A stretch of 64,000 nucleotides of DNA from UBA1366 sp047602575 (GTDB lineage: Bacteria > Bacillota > Clostridia > Oscillospirales > Ruminococcaceae). This document shows, in pieces, positions 50,528 through 60,049 of the stretch (its first letter is position 1; every line of letters begins with the position of its first letter). The notes under the pieces are model-generated. The model did no database searches. It saw only the letters and a program-made list of their open reading frames with translations, and was not told where the DNA came from. Where the stretch lies: the NCBI GenBank assembly GCA_047602575.1, contig JASGGY010000007.1, positions 186,001-250,000 of the forward strand, in the 5' to 3' direction. Both the position numbers and the translations under genes were made by a program.

Positions 50528-53500
50528 GAAGAAATCGTCTGCAAGAATCATGTCAGGGGTAATCGCGGCTGTCATGCTGCTCTCGACCGTGTTTATGGAT
50601 GTTTCATGGCTGCCGATCCGCGGCAACGCGGCTGAGGAGGTAACTCCACCGACGAATGCAGCACCTGTTATCAGCATTTTATTCAATGGAAATGCGATGA
50701 CCGGAACACCTCCTGTATTCAAAGACAAAGTAACGACGACCGTCACAGTTACGGACACGAATTTTGTGGGAGAAACCTCGGCGGTAACGGTTCAATCGGA
50801 TCAGGCGTCCCCCATAATCGAGCAGTATTTCAATTGGGAGCTGGTGGCTCCCGATACATATGAGATTGAGTTTGACAATACCAACGAGGGCGTTTATTCA
50901 GTCAGCGTCAGCAGCACCGACGCAGAGGAAATGTATGCCTCATTGAGTACATCGTTTGTGATTGACAAAACCAAACCTGTTATCTCGGTAACTGTACCTG
51001 GCACGCACACCGGCGCTGATGCTGTCAACTATGCAACGGATGACTGCACCGCGACAATCTCGGTAACAGATGCGAATTTCAGCGCAAACGGCACGGTTGT
51101 CAAGGTGAATAATGCGGTACAATCCATCGCCGCGGGCAATTGGACAACAACGCCGGAGCATCCCAATGTTTATACTACGCAGATTCCGTTCTCGGCTGAG
51201 GGCGCTTATATCATCACAGCTGACAGTACCGATAAAGCAGAAAATGCGGGGGATCGGGCAACAGCCGCGTTCACGCTTGATAAAACCAAGCCCACAGGCA
51301 GCATTAAGGTAACAAATGCAGATATTATGGAAAACAATGAATGGAGCGCATTCATCACTGACATTAACTTTCTGCTCTATTCAAATGAAACAGCACGTGT
51401 CGCCATCACATCTTTTGATGCGTTAAGTGATGTGGCAACGGTTGAATATTTCACAGCTGTTGAACGCGAGGAGGATGTAGCAAGCAAAACGACCGGCTGG
51501 ACAGCATATGATAATGCTTTTGAAATGAATCCAACCCGGAATTTCATTGTTTATGCGAAGATCACCGACAAAGCCGGAAATGTGACTTATCTCAACTCAG
51601 ACGGCATCGTGCTGGAAAATAGCACACCCGTGATTTCTGTCACTTTGGAAGGAACCAAAACCATTGTTGACGGGAACAGCTATTTCATTCACGAGGTCAC
51701 CGCGACAATCTCGGTAACAGATGCGAATTTCAGCGCAAACGGCACGGTTGTCAAGGTGAATAATGCGGTACAATCCATCGCCGCGGACGATTGGACAACA
51801 ACGCAGGAGCATCCCAATGTTTATACTACGCAGATTCCGTTCTCGGCTGACGGCGTTTATGCCATCACAGCTGACAGTTCCGATAAAGCAGGAAATGCGG
51901 GGGATCAGGCAACAGCCGCGTTCACGCTCGACAACACAAAGCCCAGTATCTCGGTAACTGTACCTGGCACGCACACCGGTGCTGATGCTGTCAACTATGC
52001 AACGGGTGACTGCACCGCGACAATCTCGGTAACGGACGCGAATTTCAGCGCAAACGGCACGGTTGTCAAGGTGAATAATGCGGTACAATCCATCGCCACG
52101 GGCGATTGGACAACAACGCAGGAGCATCCCAATGTCTATACCGCAGAGATCCCGTTTTCGGCTGACGGCGTTTATGCCATCACAGCTGACAGTACCGATA
52201 AAGCAGGAAATGCGGGGGATCAGGCAACAGCCGTGTTCACGCTCGATAAAACGTTTCCGACGGGCAGTATCACTGCGGAAATTGACGGAAATGACAACAG
52301 CTGGACTGCGCTCCGAGTAGATGGCTTGAACGCTTTCAATACCAACAATCCTGTAACTGTTGCGATATCTGCCACTGACGTAACCATTCAGTATCTTATA
52401 TCGGATAGTATCATTGCACCAACGAATTTAGCAGCAGAGGATTGGAAAAATTACGATAATGATTTTACATTATCACCTGACATGAAAAAGATTGTTTATG
52501 CAAAGTTAACCGACAATGCCGGTAATGTGTCCTATTTCAACACGGATTGGATTGTCGTTGATAACACCGCACCCACCGGTAGCATCGTTGTGAAAAATAA
52601 TGACATCAGCGACATATGGAGAAACTTCCTATCCGTGATTACATTCGGGCTATACACCAATGAAAACGCAACCGTCACCATCACATCGGCTGATGCGTGC
52701 AGCGGTGTTGCAACGGTTGAATATTTCACTTCAGCAAGCGAAAAGTCGCAGACTGATTTAGAAGCGAAAAATTCCGGATGGGATAAATCCAATGGAGATT
52801 CGGATGCTGTATTCACCGTCAAGCCCAACCAGAACCTCATTGTTTACGCGAAAATCACCGACAAAGCCGGAAAAGTGACTTATCTCAGTTCAAACGGTAT
52901 TATGCTGGATAAAATTGCGCCCACCGGCTGCATCGCCGTGGCGAACGCCGACATAGCCAAAGATACTGTATGGGACAAATTCCTCTCTGTCATTACATTC
53001 GGGCTATACACCAACGAAAAAGCAACCGTCACCATCACATCGGCTGATGAGCGCAGCGGTGTTGCAACGGTTGAATATTTCACTTCAGCAAGCGAAAAGT
53101 CGCAGACTGATTTAGAAGCGAAAAATTCCGGATGGGATAAATCCAATGGAGATTCGGATGTTGTATTCACCGTGAAGCCTGACCAGAACCTCATTGTTTA
53201 CGCGAAAATCACCGACAAAGCCGGAAATGTTACCTATCTCAGTTCAAACGGTATTATGCTGGATAAAATTGCGCCCACCGGCAGCATCACCGTGGCGAAC
53301 GCCGACATAGCCAAAGATACTGTATGGGACAAATTCCTCTCTGTCATTACATTCGGGATATACACCAACGAAAAAGCAACCGTCACCATCACATCGGCTG
53401 ATGAGCGCAGCGGTGTTGCAACGGTTGAATATTTCACTTCAGCAAGCGAAAAGTCGCAGATTGATTTAGAAGCGAAAAATTCCGGATGGGATAAATCCAA

Positions 53501-55718
53501 TGGAGATTCGGACGTTGTATTCACCGTCAAGCCTGACCAGAACCTTATTGTTTACGCGAAAATCACCGACAAAGCCGGAAATGTTACTTATCTCAGTTCG
53601 AACGGCGTTGTACTGGATGACAATGCCCCTGCGCTTTCGATTAAAATCACCGCCCCGGAAGCGATTAACGGCTTCTATAACACGGATGTGACAATGAACA
53701 TTTCAGTCAGTGATCCGGCGAAAAGCAATTCGCATGCCGGAATCAAAAAGGTTTCGTACATTGTGGAAAAGGACGATGTTCAGACGGCTGCCGATACCTT
53801 GTATACTGGCAACAAAAAAACGGTGAAGTATGATTGGAACGGAAGCTTTACCGTTGATGCGGCGGACAATGATTCCAACAATGTGAAGGTGATCGTTACC
53901 GTTGAGGACAACGCGGGAAACATCGCCAAAGAAACCAAGACGCTTTCCATCGACAAGACCGCACCTGTCATGAATGTGGAACTAAACGGAACACATGACG
54001 CAGGGAACACCGCGTATTTTAGCACTGACCGCACAGCCACGATCACCGTGACCGAGCGCAATTTCAACGCGGCGGATGTCGTTGTCACAATGACCAAAGA
54101 CGACGCTTCGTTCGTTGCACCGCTTTCCGGCTGGGTTGATCAGATCAGTACGGAAAACCCCGATGCTTCCACACACACCGCAACCATTGTGCTGGCGCAG
54201 GACGGCGACTACACATTCGATATCCAGTATACCGATCTTTCCGGTAACAAAGCTGAGCCGATCACAAATGCCGACATCGACAAGGTGTTCACCATCGACC
54301 AGACCAAGCCTGTGATTGAGGTGAAATACGATAACAATGCGGCTGAAAACGATCAGTATTACAAAGCGGCAAGAACCGGCACCATAGCCATCAACGAGCA
54401 TAATTTTGAAGCGGACAGAATCTCCGCGGTAATCACACGCGACGGAACGCAAGTCGCCAATACCGCATGGACAACAAGCGGCAACAACAACACATCGACG
54501 TTCTCCTGCGATCAGGACGGCGTTTATGAGATCACTATTACCGGTACAGACAAAGCGGGCAATCAGCAGCAAGCTGTTGTCACACAGAATTTTATTGTGG
54601 ATACCGTTAAGCCCGTGATCGACTTCAACGACAGCGTACAGGATGCGACCGCGTACGGAAAAGACAAAACCGTTGCGCCAGCCATCACGATGAGCGATGC
54701 GAATTTCGATACTGATGCGGCGAAGTACAGTGTGAAAATGACGGTTGCCAAGCTCAGTGAAACCGCGGATTATGCCGGAAACTTCACCCAAACCGATAAC
54801 ATCGACGGCGTGACGATTACCTACGACGCGTTTGCACAAACACTCGAAAACGACGGAATCTACACGCTTACCGCAACGGTGACGGATGCTGCGGGCAATG
54901 AAACAACACAGACCATGCAATTCTCGGTGAACTGCTTCGGATCAACGTTCGCAATCGAGGATGCGGCGACAAAGGATCAGGTCGGCACTTATACGAATGA
55001 GTCGGCAGAAGTACAGATTGTCGAGATCAATGTATCAAAACCTTTGACCCAGCAGGTTTCTGTGACCCACAACAGCGACATCAACAACACACCGGCATTT
55101 ACCGTTGACGAGGGCGCGGAACAGACCGGCGAACAGACGATGGGCTGGTATCGCGGCGTATATAAAATCAGCGCCGATAACTTCTCCAATGACGGAAAAT
55201 ACAACGTTGTCGTTACTTCCTCCGACAATGCAGGCAACACCATGACAAGCGTGGACAACCAGCATAATTCCCAAGCAAAGGTGGAATTTGTGGTTGACAA
55301 AACAATCCCAGAAGTATCCATCGCCGGTATTGATAACGAAGGCATCTATAAAGAAGCCTCCCGTCTGGTGAAGGTGAGCTGTGACGACGTCAACTATGAC
55401 AGAAGCACCCTGTCGCTTTCTCTCAACGGAAAGGAACTGAGCGCGGCTGATTATCAGGTAACCGAAAACCCCTCCGCGCTTTTGATTTCGCTCAATGTAT
55501 CCGCATCCGGCTCCGGCGAGAAACAAACCCTTGAAGTTAACATCAAGGACTACGCGGGCAATTCCGCCCAAACCGCAAAGGTATCGGACTTCATCCTTTC
55601 CGCAAGCCTGCTGACGCGATTCTTAGCGAATACCCCGCTGCTGGTCGGCTCCATCCTCTTATTGCTGCTGCTGGTTGCTGCACTCATTTTCATCATCTCC
55701 AGAAAGCGCAAATTCTAA
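50520..55718 (+). CDS. Giant Ig-like repeat surface protein with C-terminal membrane anchor
   Basis: 1732 aa. Signal peptide (SGVIAAVMLLSTVFM, cleavage near AANA-like RGNAAEE), about 14-15 tandem Ig-like beta domains recognisable by D-K-T-K/A-P linkers and ITDKAGN-type strands, and a C-terminal transmembrane helix (LLVGSILLLLLLVAALIFI) with a basic end RKRKF and no LPXTG. Domains fall into two types: type A (ISVTDANFSANGTVVKV) and type B (TVEYFTSASEKSQTDLEAK), several almost identical at the DNA level. It is probably an extended stalk or adhesin of the secretion-like complex. It overlaps the preceding membrane gene. Confidence 0.88.
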   Translation: MAKKKSSARIMSGVIAAVMLLSTVFMDVSWLPIRGNAAEEVTPPTNAAPVISILFNGNAMTGTPPVFKDKVTTTVTVTDTNFVGETSAVTVQSDQASPIIEQYFNWELVAPDTYEIEFDNTNEGVYSVSVSSTDAEEMYASLSTSFVIDKTKPVISVTVPGTHTGADAVNYATDDCTATISVTDANFSANGTVVKVNNAVQSIAAGNWTTTPEHPNVYTTQIPFSAEGAYIITADSTDKAENAGDRATAAFTLDKTKPTGSIKVTNADIMENNEWSAFITDINFLLYSNETARVAITSFDALSDVATVEYFTAVEREEDVASKTTGWTAYDNAFEMNPTRNFIVYAKITDKAGNVTYLNSDGIVLENSTPVISVTLEGTKTIVDGNSYFIHEVTATISVTDANFSANGTVVKVNNAVQSIAADDWTTTQEHPNVYTTQIPFSADGVYAITADSSDKAGNAGDQATAAFTLDNTKPSISVTVPGTHTGADAVNYATGDCTATISVTDANFSANGTVVKVNNAVQSIATGDWTTTQEHPNVYTAEIPFSADGVYAITADSTDKAGNAGDQATAVFTLDKTFPTGSITAEIDGNDNSWTALRVDGLNAFNTNNPVTVAISATDVTIQYLISDSIIAPTNLAAEDWKNYDNDFTLSPDMKKIVYAKLTDNAGNVSYFNTDWIVVDNTAPTGSIVVKNNDISDIWRNFLSVITFGLYTNENATVTITSADACSGVATVEYFTSASEKSQTDLEAKNSGWDKSNGDSDAVFTVKPNQNLIVYAKITDKAGKVTYLSSNGIMLDKIAPTGCIAVANADIAKDTVWDKFLSVITFGLYTNEKATVTITSADERSGVATVEYFTSASEKSQTDLEAKNSGWDKSNGDSDVVFTVKPDQNLIVYAKITDKAGNVTYLSSNGIMLDKIAPTGSITVANADIAKDTVWDKFLSVITFGIYTNEKATVTITSADERSGVATVEYFTSASEKSQIDLEAKNSGWDKSNGDSDVVFTVKPDQNLIVYAKITDKAGNVTYLSSNGVVLDDNAPALSIKITAPEAINGFYNTDVTMNISVSDPAKSNSHAGIKKVSYIVEKDDVQTAADTLYTGNKKTVKYDWNGSFTVDAADNDSNNVKVIVTVEDNAGNIAKETKTLSIDKTAPVMNVELNGTHDAGNTAYFSTDRTATITVTERNFNAADVVVTMTKDDASFVAPLSGWVDQISTENPDASTHTATIVLAQDGDYTFDIQYTDLSGNKAEPITNADIDKVFTIDQTKPVIEVKYDNNAAENDQYYKAARTGTIAINEHNFEADRISAVITRDGTQVANTAWTTSGNNNTSTFSCDQDGVYEITITGTDKAGNQQQAVVTQNFIVDTVKPVIDFNDSVQDATAYGKDKTVAPAITMSDANFDTDAAKYSVKMTVAKLSETADYAGNFTQTDNIDGVTITYDAFAQTLENDGIYTLTATVTDAAGNETTQTMQFSVNCFGSTFAIEDAATKDQVGTYTNESAEVQIVEINVSKPLTQQVSVTHNSDINNTPAFTVDEGAEQTGEQTMGWYRGVYKISADNFSNDGKYNVVVTSSDNAGNTMTSVDNQHNSQAKVEFVVDKTIPEVSIAGIDNEGIYKEASRLVKVSCDDVNYDRSTLSLSLNGKELSAADYQVTENPSALLISLNVSASGSGEKQTLEVNIKDYAGNSAQTAKVSDFILSASLLTRFLANTPLLVGSILLLLLLVAALIFIISRKRKF
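50976..52257 (+). repeat. Type A repeats inside the giant Ig-like gene
   Basis: Three copies at about 50976-51290, 51626-51941 and 51942-52257. A core of about 80 bp, starting GCGACAATCTCGGTAAC, at 51051, 51702 and 52017 is almost identical. Confidence 0.8.
52573..53628 (+). repeat. Three tandem near-identical type B repeats in the giant gene
   Basis: Units 52573-52920 (348 bp), 52921-53274 (354 bp) and 53275-53628 (354 bp), all multiples of three. Each begins CCACCGG and contains ATATTTCACTTCAGCAAGCG. The last two differ at only a few bases. Confidence 0.88.
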
Positions 55719-55735
55719 TTAAACGATATTGATAA

Positions 55736-55764
55736 AAGAGCAAACATACCATATGTTTGCTCTT
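55736..55764 (+). terminator. Strong hairpin after the giant gene
   Basis: AAGAGCAAACATA and TATGTTTGCTCTT with a 3-nt loop, 13 bp. No T-run follows, so it could be a partial terminator or processing/stabilising hairpin within the operon. Confidence 0.6.
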
Positions 55765-55789
55765 CATCAAACAAACAGAGGGCTGAACA

Positions 55790-57697
55790 ATGTTTAGGCA
55801 GAATGATGTTGTAAACGGAATGTACCAAATCATCCGTCAGATTGGAAAAGGCGGGGTCGGTGAAATCTATCTGGCATACCACCTGCATCTTCAGAAATAC
55901 GTTGTGTTAAAAAAAATTCAGGACAACATCACCGACAGCATTGAGGTCCGCAATGAAGTAGATATTCTCAAGAAGCTGCATTCCCGCTATTTACCGCAGG
56001 TTTATGACTTTTATCAGGACGCAGACACGGTCTTTTCGATTATTGATTATATTGAGGGAATGGATCTGGAGTGGTATTTGAGCAACGGCTACCGCTTTGA
56101 CGAAACCCTGCTGCTGACATGGCTTCGCCAGCTGTGTGAGGTCGTCGGGTATCTGCACAGCCAGAACCCGCCGATCATCCACAGCGACATAAAACCGGCG
56201 AATATACTGATCACCCCCGACAACAACATCTGCCTGATCGACTTTAATATTTCGTTTGGTCTAAGCGGAAGCGACGAGATGAGCGGCTTTAGCAGAAATT
56301 ATGCCTCGCCGGAGCAATACGGGAAGTATTGTCAGGTGACGCAGGGCATGTATTCAGCGCTGCACATCCCGATTGACGAAAGAACAGACATCTACGGAAT
56401 CGGCGCAACCTTTTATCATCTGATGACGCACCGGACACCGGACATTGTCAACGGTCAGCCGCCGCTGGGTCAATTCCAGTTGCCCTATTCCGACGGTATC
56501 CGCCACATTGTCACAAAGGCAATGCACCGTGATTACAGCCAACGGTATGCGGCGGTCAGGAATCTGCAGCGGGATCTGGACAAAATCAAGAAACTCGAAA
56601 AAGGGTATAAACGCTTTTTCCTAATGCAGGTGTCATCGCTATTAATCGGGGGCGCACTGCTCATCGGCGGGCTGGCAATGGTGATCCATGGGAACAGTAT
56701 GGTCAATCAGGAATCATATCAAAATGCTTATGACACGCTCTGTGCCTATTTTGCGGAGAATCAGGTTGATCTTGTTCAGGAAACAGGCAAGGACATGGTT
56801 AATAACGCCGCATATGCAAAGATTTATGAAAACGATCCCCAATGCAAAGCGGATGTGTTCTATTTTATGGCACGATCCTACTACTATGACGACCGGTTTG
56901 ACAAAGCGGCGGATATTTACGCGCTGGCAATCGATTCCAGTACGGATGATCAGGCGCGGGGGTATTATTACCGCGATTATGCGTTATGCCTTGTCAAGCT
57001 CGGAGAACACGAGCAGGCGGACGCGATTATTGAAGAGGCCGATTCCCTCGGCATTTCGATGGATGAAACCGTGTTGATCCAAGCGCAGGATGCGCTAAAC
57101 CGCAATGACACCGACGCGCTGAACCGCTACATCCCGCAGGTAAAACGGATTTATCAGAGCGGCTCGCTCGATCATACAGCACAATATGAAGCGGGAATCA
57201 TGCTCGGCGATGTTTACGCTGCACGCGGGGACTACGACGCGGCAATTGTGGTTTTAGAACCAATGCAAGCGGCTTATACCAACAATGGCTGTCTGCGGCG
57301 GCTCGGCGCGGCTTACTTTCAATCTGCGCAAAATCAGGGCAGCGAGAAATCCGGTCTGCTCGAAAAAGCAAAAAAATGTTTTCTGACCATTCGGGAAAAC
57401 GGAAGCGCTTCGCAGACGGATTGGATAAACCTTGCGTTTGTTTATAATCAGCTCGGCGAATATAACAGTGCGTACAAAATGTTTCTGGACGACGCGGTCG
57501 ATGTTTATCCGAAGGAATTCCGCTTCTTCATGCTGCGTGCGTGGTTTGGCTATAAAACGGGCGATACGGAAGCATTTCAGCGCGACTATCAGACCGCGCA
57601 GCAGTTTTATAACCAGTTATACACAGCGGAAAAGGACGCGGTCAGCGCGAGCGAGTTGAATCTTCTACAGACCGAAAAACAATACTGTGGGCGTTAA
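55790..57697 (+). CDS. Second membrane Ser/Thr kinase-like protein with TPR ectodomain, atypical active site
   Basis: 635 aa. The kinase domain has glycine loop IGKGGVGEIYLA and lysine block YVVLKKIQ, but HSD (131-133) instead of HRD and DFN (151-153) instead of DFG. The catalytic Asp, the metal Asp and DIKPAN are retained. A transmembrane segment lies at about 278-300 (SLLIGGALLIGGLAMVIHG). The outer part is a run of TPR-like repeats (DKAADIYALAIDSS; GEHEQADAIIEEA; LGDVYAARGDYDAAI). It could be weakly active or a pseudokinase; its layout matches EssB/YukC of type VII secretion. Confidence 0.88.
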   Translation: MFRQNDVVNGMYQIIRQIGKGGVGEIYLAYHLHLQKYVVLKKIQDNITDSIEVRNEVDILKKLHSRYLPQVYDFYQDADTVFSIIDYIEGMDLEWYLSNGYRFDETLLLTWLRQLCEVVGYLHSQNPPIIHSDIKPANILITPDNNICLIDFNISFGLSGSDEMSGFSRNYASPEQYGKYCQVTQGMYSALHIPIDERTDIYGIGATFYHLMTHRTPDIVNGQPPLGQFQLPYSDGIRHIVTKAMHRDYSQRYAAVRNLQRDLDKIKKLEKGYKRFFLMQVSSLLIGGALLIGGLAMVIHGNSMVNQESYQNAYDTLCAYFAENQVDLVQETGKDMVNNAAYAKIYENDPQCKADVFYFMARSYYYDDRFDKAADIYALAIDSSTDDQARGYYYRDYALCLVKLGEHEQADAIIEEADSLGISMDETVLIQAQDALNRNDTDALNRYIPQVKRIYQSGSLDHTAQYEAGIMLGDVYAARGDYDAAIVVLEPMQAAYTNNGCLRRLGAAYFQSAQNQGSEKSGLLEKAKKCFLTIRENGSASQTDWINLAFVYNQLGEYNSAYKMFLDDAVDVYPKEFRFFMLRAWFGYKTGDTEAFQRDYQTAQQFYNQLYTAEKDAVSASELNLLQTEKQYCGR

Positions 57698-57751
57698 ACG
57701 CGGCGGGTTCCTCCGCGCGGGTAGACTGCCCGTCGAAAGGCGGCGTGATAC

Positions 57752-57865
57752 ATGAACGGCAGCGAGCTGGAAGTATGCGGCTGGGTTTTCATTGGGCTTG
57801 GCGTTGTGTGTGTGGTCGGAATGAACGTCATATTCCGTTTGTGGTATCACAAACACAGAATGTAA
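57752..57865 (+). CDS. 37-aa single-pass membrane miniprotein
   Basis: MNGSELEVCGWVFIGLGVVC and onward, ending FRLWYHKHRM; one transmembrane helix (about 10-27). AAAGGCGG lies about eight bases upstream. It fits exactly between the kinase and the TPR-protein genes (54 and 15 bp gaps), so it is plausibly a real cluster subunit. Family unknown. Confidence 0.6.
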   Translation: MNGSELEVCGWVFIGLGVVCVVGMNVIFRLWYHKHRM

Positions 57866-57880
57866 AACGGAGGGGTAGAC

Positions 57881-59428
57881 GTGAACGTAAAACAGATCAG
57901 AATCATCATTTTATGTACGTTGATTGTTGTCATCCTGTGCGGAGCTGCCGTTGTGCTGGTCTCAAAAGGCAATGACAACAGCGAGGCACTGTACAACGAA
58001 AAGATCACATACGCACAGACTTGCATGGAAGCGGGCAATTATCAGGAAGCGGTGCTTGCGTTCTTAGACGCAATCGATGCGGATGATACCAATCCCGAGC
58101 CGTATCTGGCGCTGGCAAAAATTTATGCGGATAACAATCAACTGCAGGATGCCATATCCTTGCTGGAACGCGGTTATGATAAGACCGGTTCACAAGACAT
58201 TCGGGATCTTCTGGCAGAGTATCGCAACAAGCTCCGTATCACACAGCTTCCGCAGGATGGCAACTCCGCCTCCGATGAATCAAAGTCAGACACATCGCAG
58301 TTTGAACTGAACACCGCCTACCTCAATTCGCTTGCGTCAACGGATTTCGCCGATTACAGCGCCGATTATACAGTCAACGCAAAGAATCTTGACGGCGATA
58401 TGCTGACGGTAACGTTCGTGAATTTGAACCTCACCATGTATTATATCAACGATACCCAGCACAGCAATGTTATCAATTACCAGACAGGAAAACCGCAGGA
58501 CGACGCCGTGCCGAATTTTGTCACGCTCGAAGACATCTCCGTGTCGCTGTTTTTAAACATGCCGGAGGCTATCACCGTTGACCGGCTTTCCGCGGCGGTT
58601 GGCGCAAACATTACCAGAGAACACGATGCGGAAGCGGATAAGGATCTGGTTGTATTCACCAAAGGAAACTGCACGGTGAAAATTGAATGCGATGATAACG
58701 GTACGATTACCTCCAAAACCGCATGGAACAAAATCATTCTGCCGACAAGCGCCGGAAGCGAAAAGCTGCCGGTGAAGTTCGCGGTGGCAAATGCAAGCAA
58801 CGGCAATCACATCGCCGACGCGGATGTTTCGTTTTCTCAGAATCATCAGGTGGTCGCAACCGGCCATACCGACGCAGATGGTAATTGCACAATCAATCTT
58901 GCCGCCGGTGAGTATGAGGTAACAGTCACAGCAAACGGCTTTATCACAGCACTCAACAACCTGACAGTTACCAAAGGCATTGAAAATGCGCTTACGGTCG
59001 GCTTGAGTACGGAACTTTCCTCCGATCAGATGCGGATTGTCCTGCAATGGGGTGCGTATCCCGAGGATGTCGATTCGTATCTGACGCGCATCGGCAACAA
59101 TTCCACCTATGTGTATTACGGCAATATGGTTGCGGATTATGCGACGCTTGACCACGATGATACAACCAGCTTCGGGCCGGAAACCATCACCATCACGGAT
59201 CTGAGCCAGCCATATCTGTATTACATTCATGATTATATGGATACGCATACGCTTGGTTCCTCCGGCGCAACGGTAACTGTTTATAAAGGAAATACCCAGA
59301 TCGCGACGTTTGCGGTGAACACAGCGGCAAAGGACGAGTGGTCGGTGCTGAAGATTGTCAACGGTGAAGTCACACAGGTCAATCTCTGCGACGAGGGTGT
59401 CGATCTGCCGATGGGAGCACGGTTCTAA
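57881..59428 (+). CDS. Membrane-anchored TPR protein with C-terminal beta-sandwich domains
   Basis: 515 aa from GTG 57881 (GGAGGGG upstream). An N-terminal transmembrane helix (IIILCTLIVVILCGAAVVLV), two TPR units (YAQTCMEAGNYQEAVLAFLD; LALAKIYADNNQLQDAISLL), and a middle beta domain of unknown type. Next is a carboxypeptidase-regulatory-like domain (VSFSQNHQVVATGHTDADGN; GEYEVTVTANGF), and finally a domain around LQWGAYPEDVDSYLTRIGNN resembling YfaP/DUF2135-type modules. It is outside the membrane and probably an assembly part of the secretion-like complex. Confidence 0.78.
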   Translation: MNVKQIRIIILCTLIVVILCGAAVVLVSKGNDNSEALYNEKITYAQTCMEAGNYQEAVLAFLDAIDADDTNPEPYLALAKIYADNNQLQDAISLLERGYDKTGSQDIRDLLAEYRNKLRITQLPQDGNSASDESKSDTSQFELNTAYLNSLASTDFADYSADYTVNAKNLDGDMLTVTFVNLNLTMYYINDTQHSNVINYQTGKPQDDAVPNFVTLEDISVSLFLNMPEAITVDRLSAAVGANITREHDAEADKDLVVFTKGNCTVKIECDDNGTITSKTAWNKIILPTSAGSEKLPVKFAVANASNGNHIADADVSFSQNHQVVATGHTDADGNCTINLAAGEYEVTVTANGFITALNNLTVTKGIENALTVGLSTELSSDQMRIVLQWGAYPEDVDSYLTRIGNNSTYVYYGNMVADYATLDHDDTTSFGPETITITDLSQPYLYYIHDYMDTHTLGSSGATVTVYKGNTQIATFAVNTAAKDEWSVLKIVNGEVTQVNLCDEGVDLPMGARF

Positions 59429-59455
59429 CGGTGCTGACACGGATGAGAAAGTGAG

Positions 59456-60034
59456 GTGTTCTTCCGCATTGAAGTTAATACGATGCGGCGGAAAACAAAT
59501 ATGATGGTCAGTATCCTCATCATCCTATTCGGCGTTGCATTTATTTTGATCAGCGTGGTCGTGTATAAGGTCAAAAGCGACAAAAAGCTGAAGTATTTTC
59601 AATCCGCCGAAACAATTCTCAAAAGCGAATATCTGGACAACTGCCTGCTTAATCCGTTCCTTCACGACGGCAAGGCAGAAGAAAGCTATGAGCAGCGCAG
59701 AATGCTCTATATCGAGTCGTGCAACGTCAAGCCCCAAATCGAATTTGTCTTTGATCCGCATACACAGGTCAGAATCGGACGAGAAAAAACCTGTAACCTC
59801 TGTCTGCATGATGATACGGTTTCACTCAGCCATTGCATGATCCATGAAGCCGGCAGGTTGGTATACCTCAGCGATTTTGGTTCGGCAAACGGCACAGTTG
59901 TCAGACGCGGATTATTCGGCAGGTATCACCTTCGGAATACGCAAATGGAGCTGAAAAATCATGACAGAATCATCATCGGATCAACCGTCATGAAAGTGAT
60001 TTTATTTGTATACGATTCGTCCTACATTTCATGA
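59456..60034 (+). CDS. Membrane-anchored FHA-domain protein
   Basis: 192 aa from GTG 59456 (GGATGAG upstream; ATG 59483 is an alternative). One N-terminal transmembrane helix (VSILIILFGVAFILISVVVY), a linker, then a cytoplasmic FHA domain (TQVRIGREKTCNLCLHDDTV; LSHCMIHEAG; DFGSANGTVVRRG; HDRIIIGSTVMKV). The glycine-arginine, Ser-His and asparagine positions of the phosphothreonine pocket are visible. It ends 15 bp before essC and probably bridges phosphorylated partners to the ATPase. Confidence 0.85.
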   Translation: MFFRIEVNTMRRKTNMMVSILIILFGVAFILISVVVYKVKSDKKLKYFQSAETILKSEYLDNCLLNPFLHDGKAEESYEQRRMLYIESCNVKPQIEFVFDPHTQVRIGREKTCNLCLHDDTVSLSHCMIHEAGRLVYLSDFGSANGTVVRRGLFGRYHLRNTQMELKNHDRIIIGSTVMKVILFVYDSSYIS

Positions 60035-60049
60035 TGAATGAGGTTCGTT

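Noticed and set aside
51597..54920. Minus-strand frames and repeats in the giant gene, considered as a CRISPR or cassette array
   Set aside because: Repeats are in-frame protein-domain repeats of about 350 and 315 bp, not short repeats with unique spacers.
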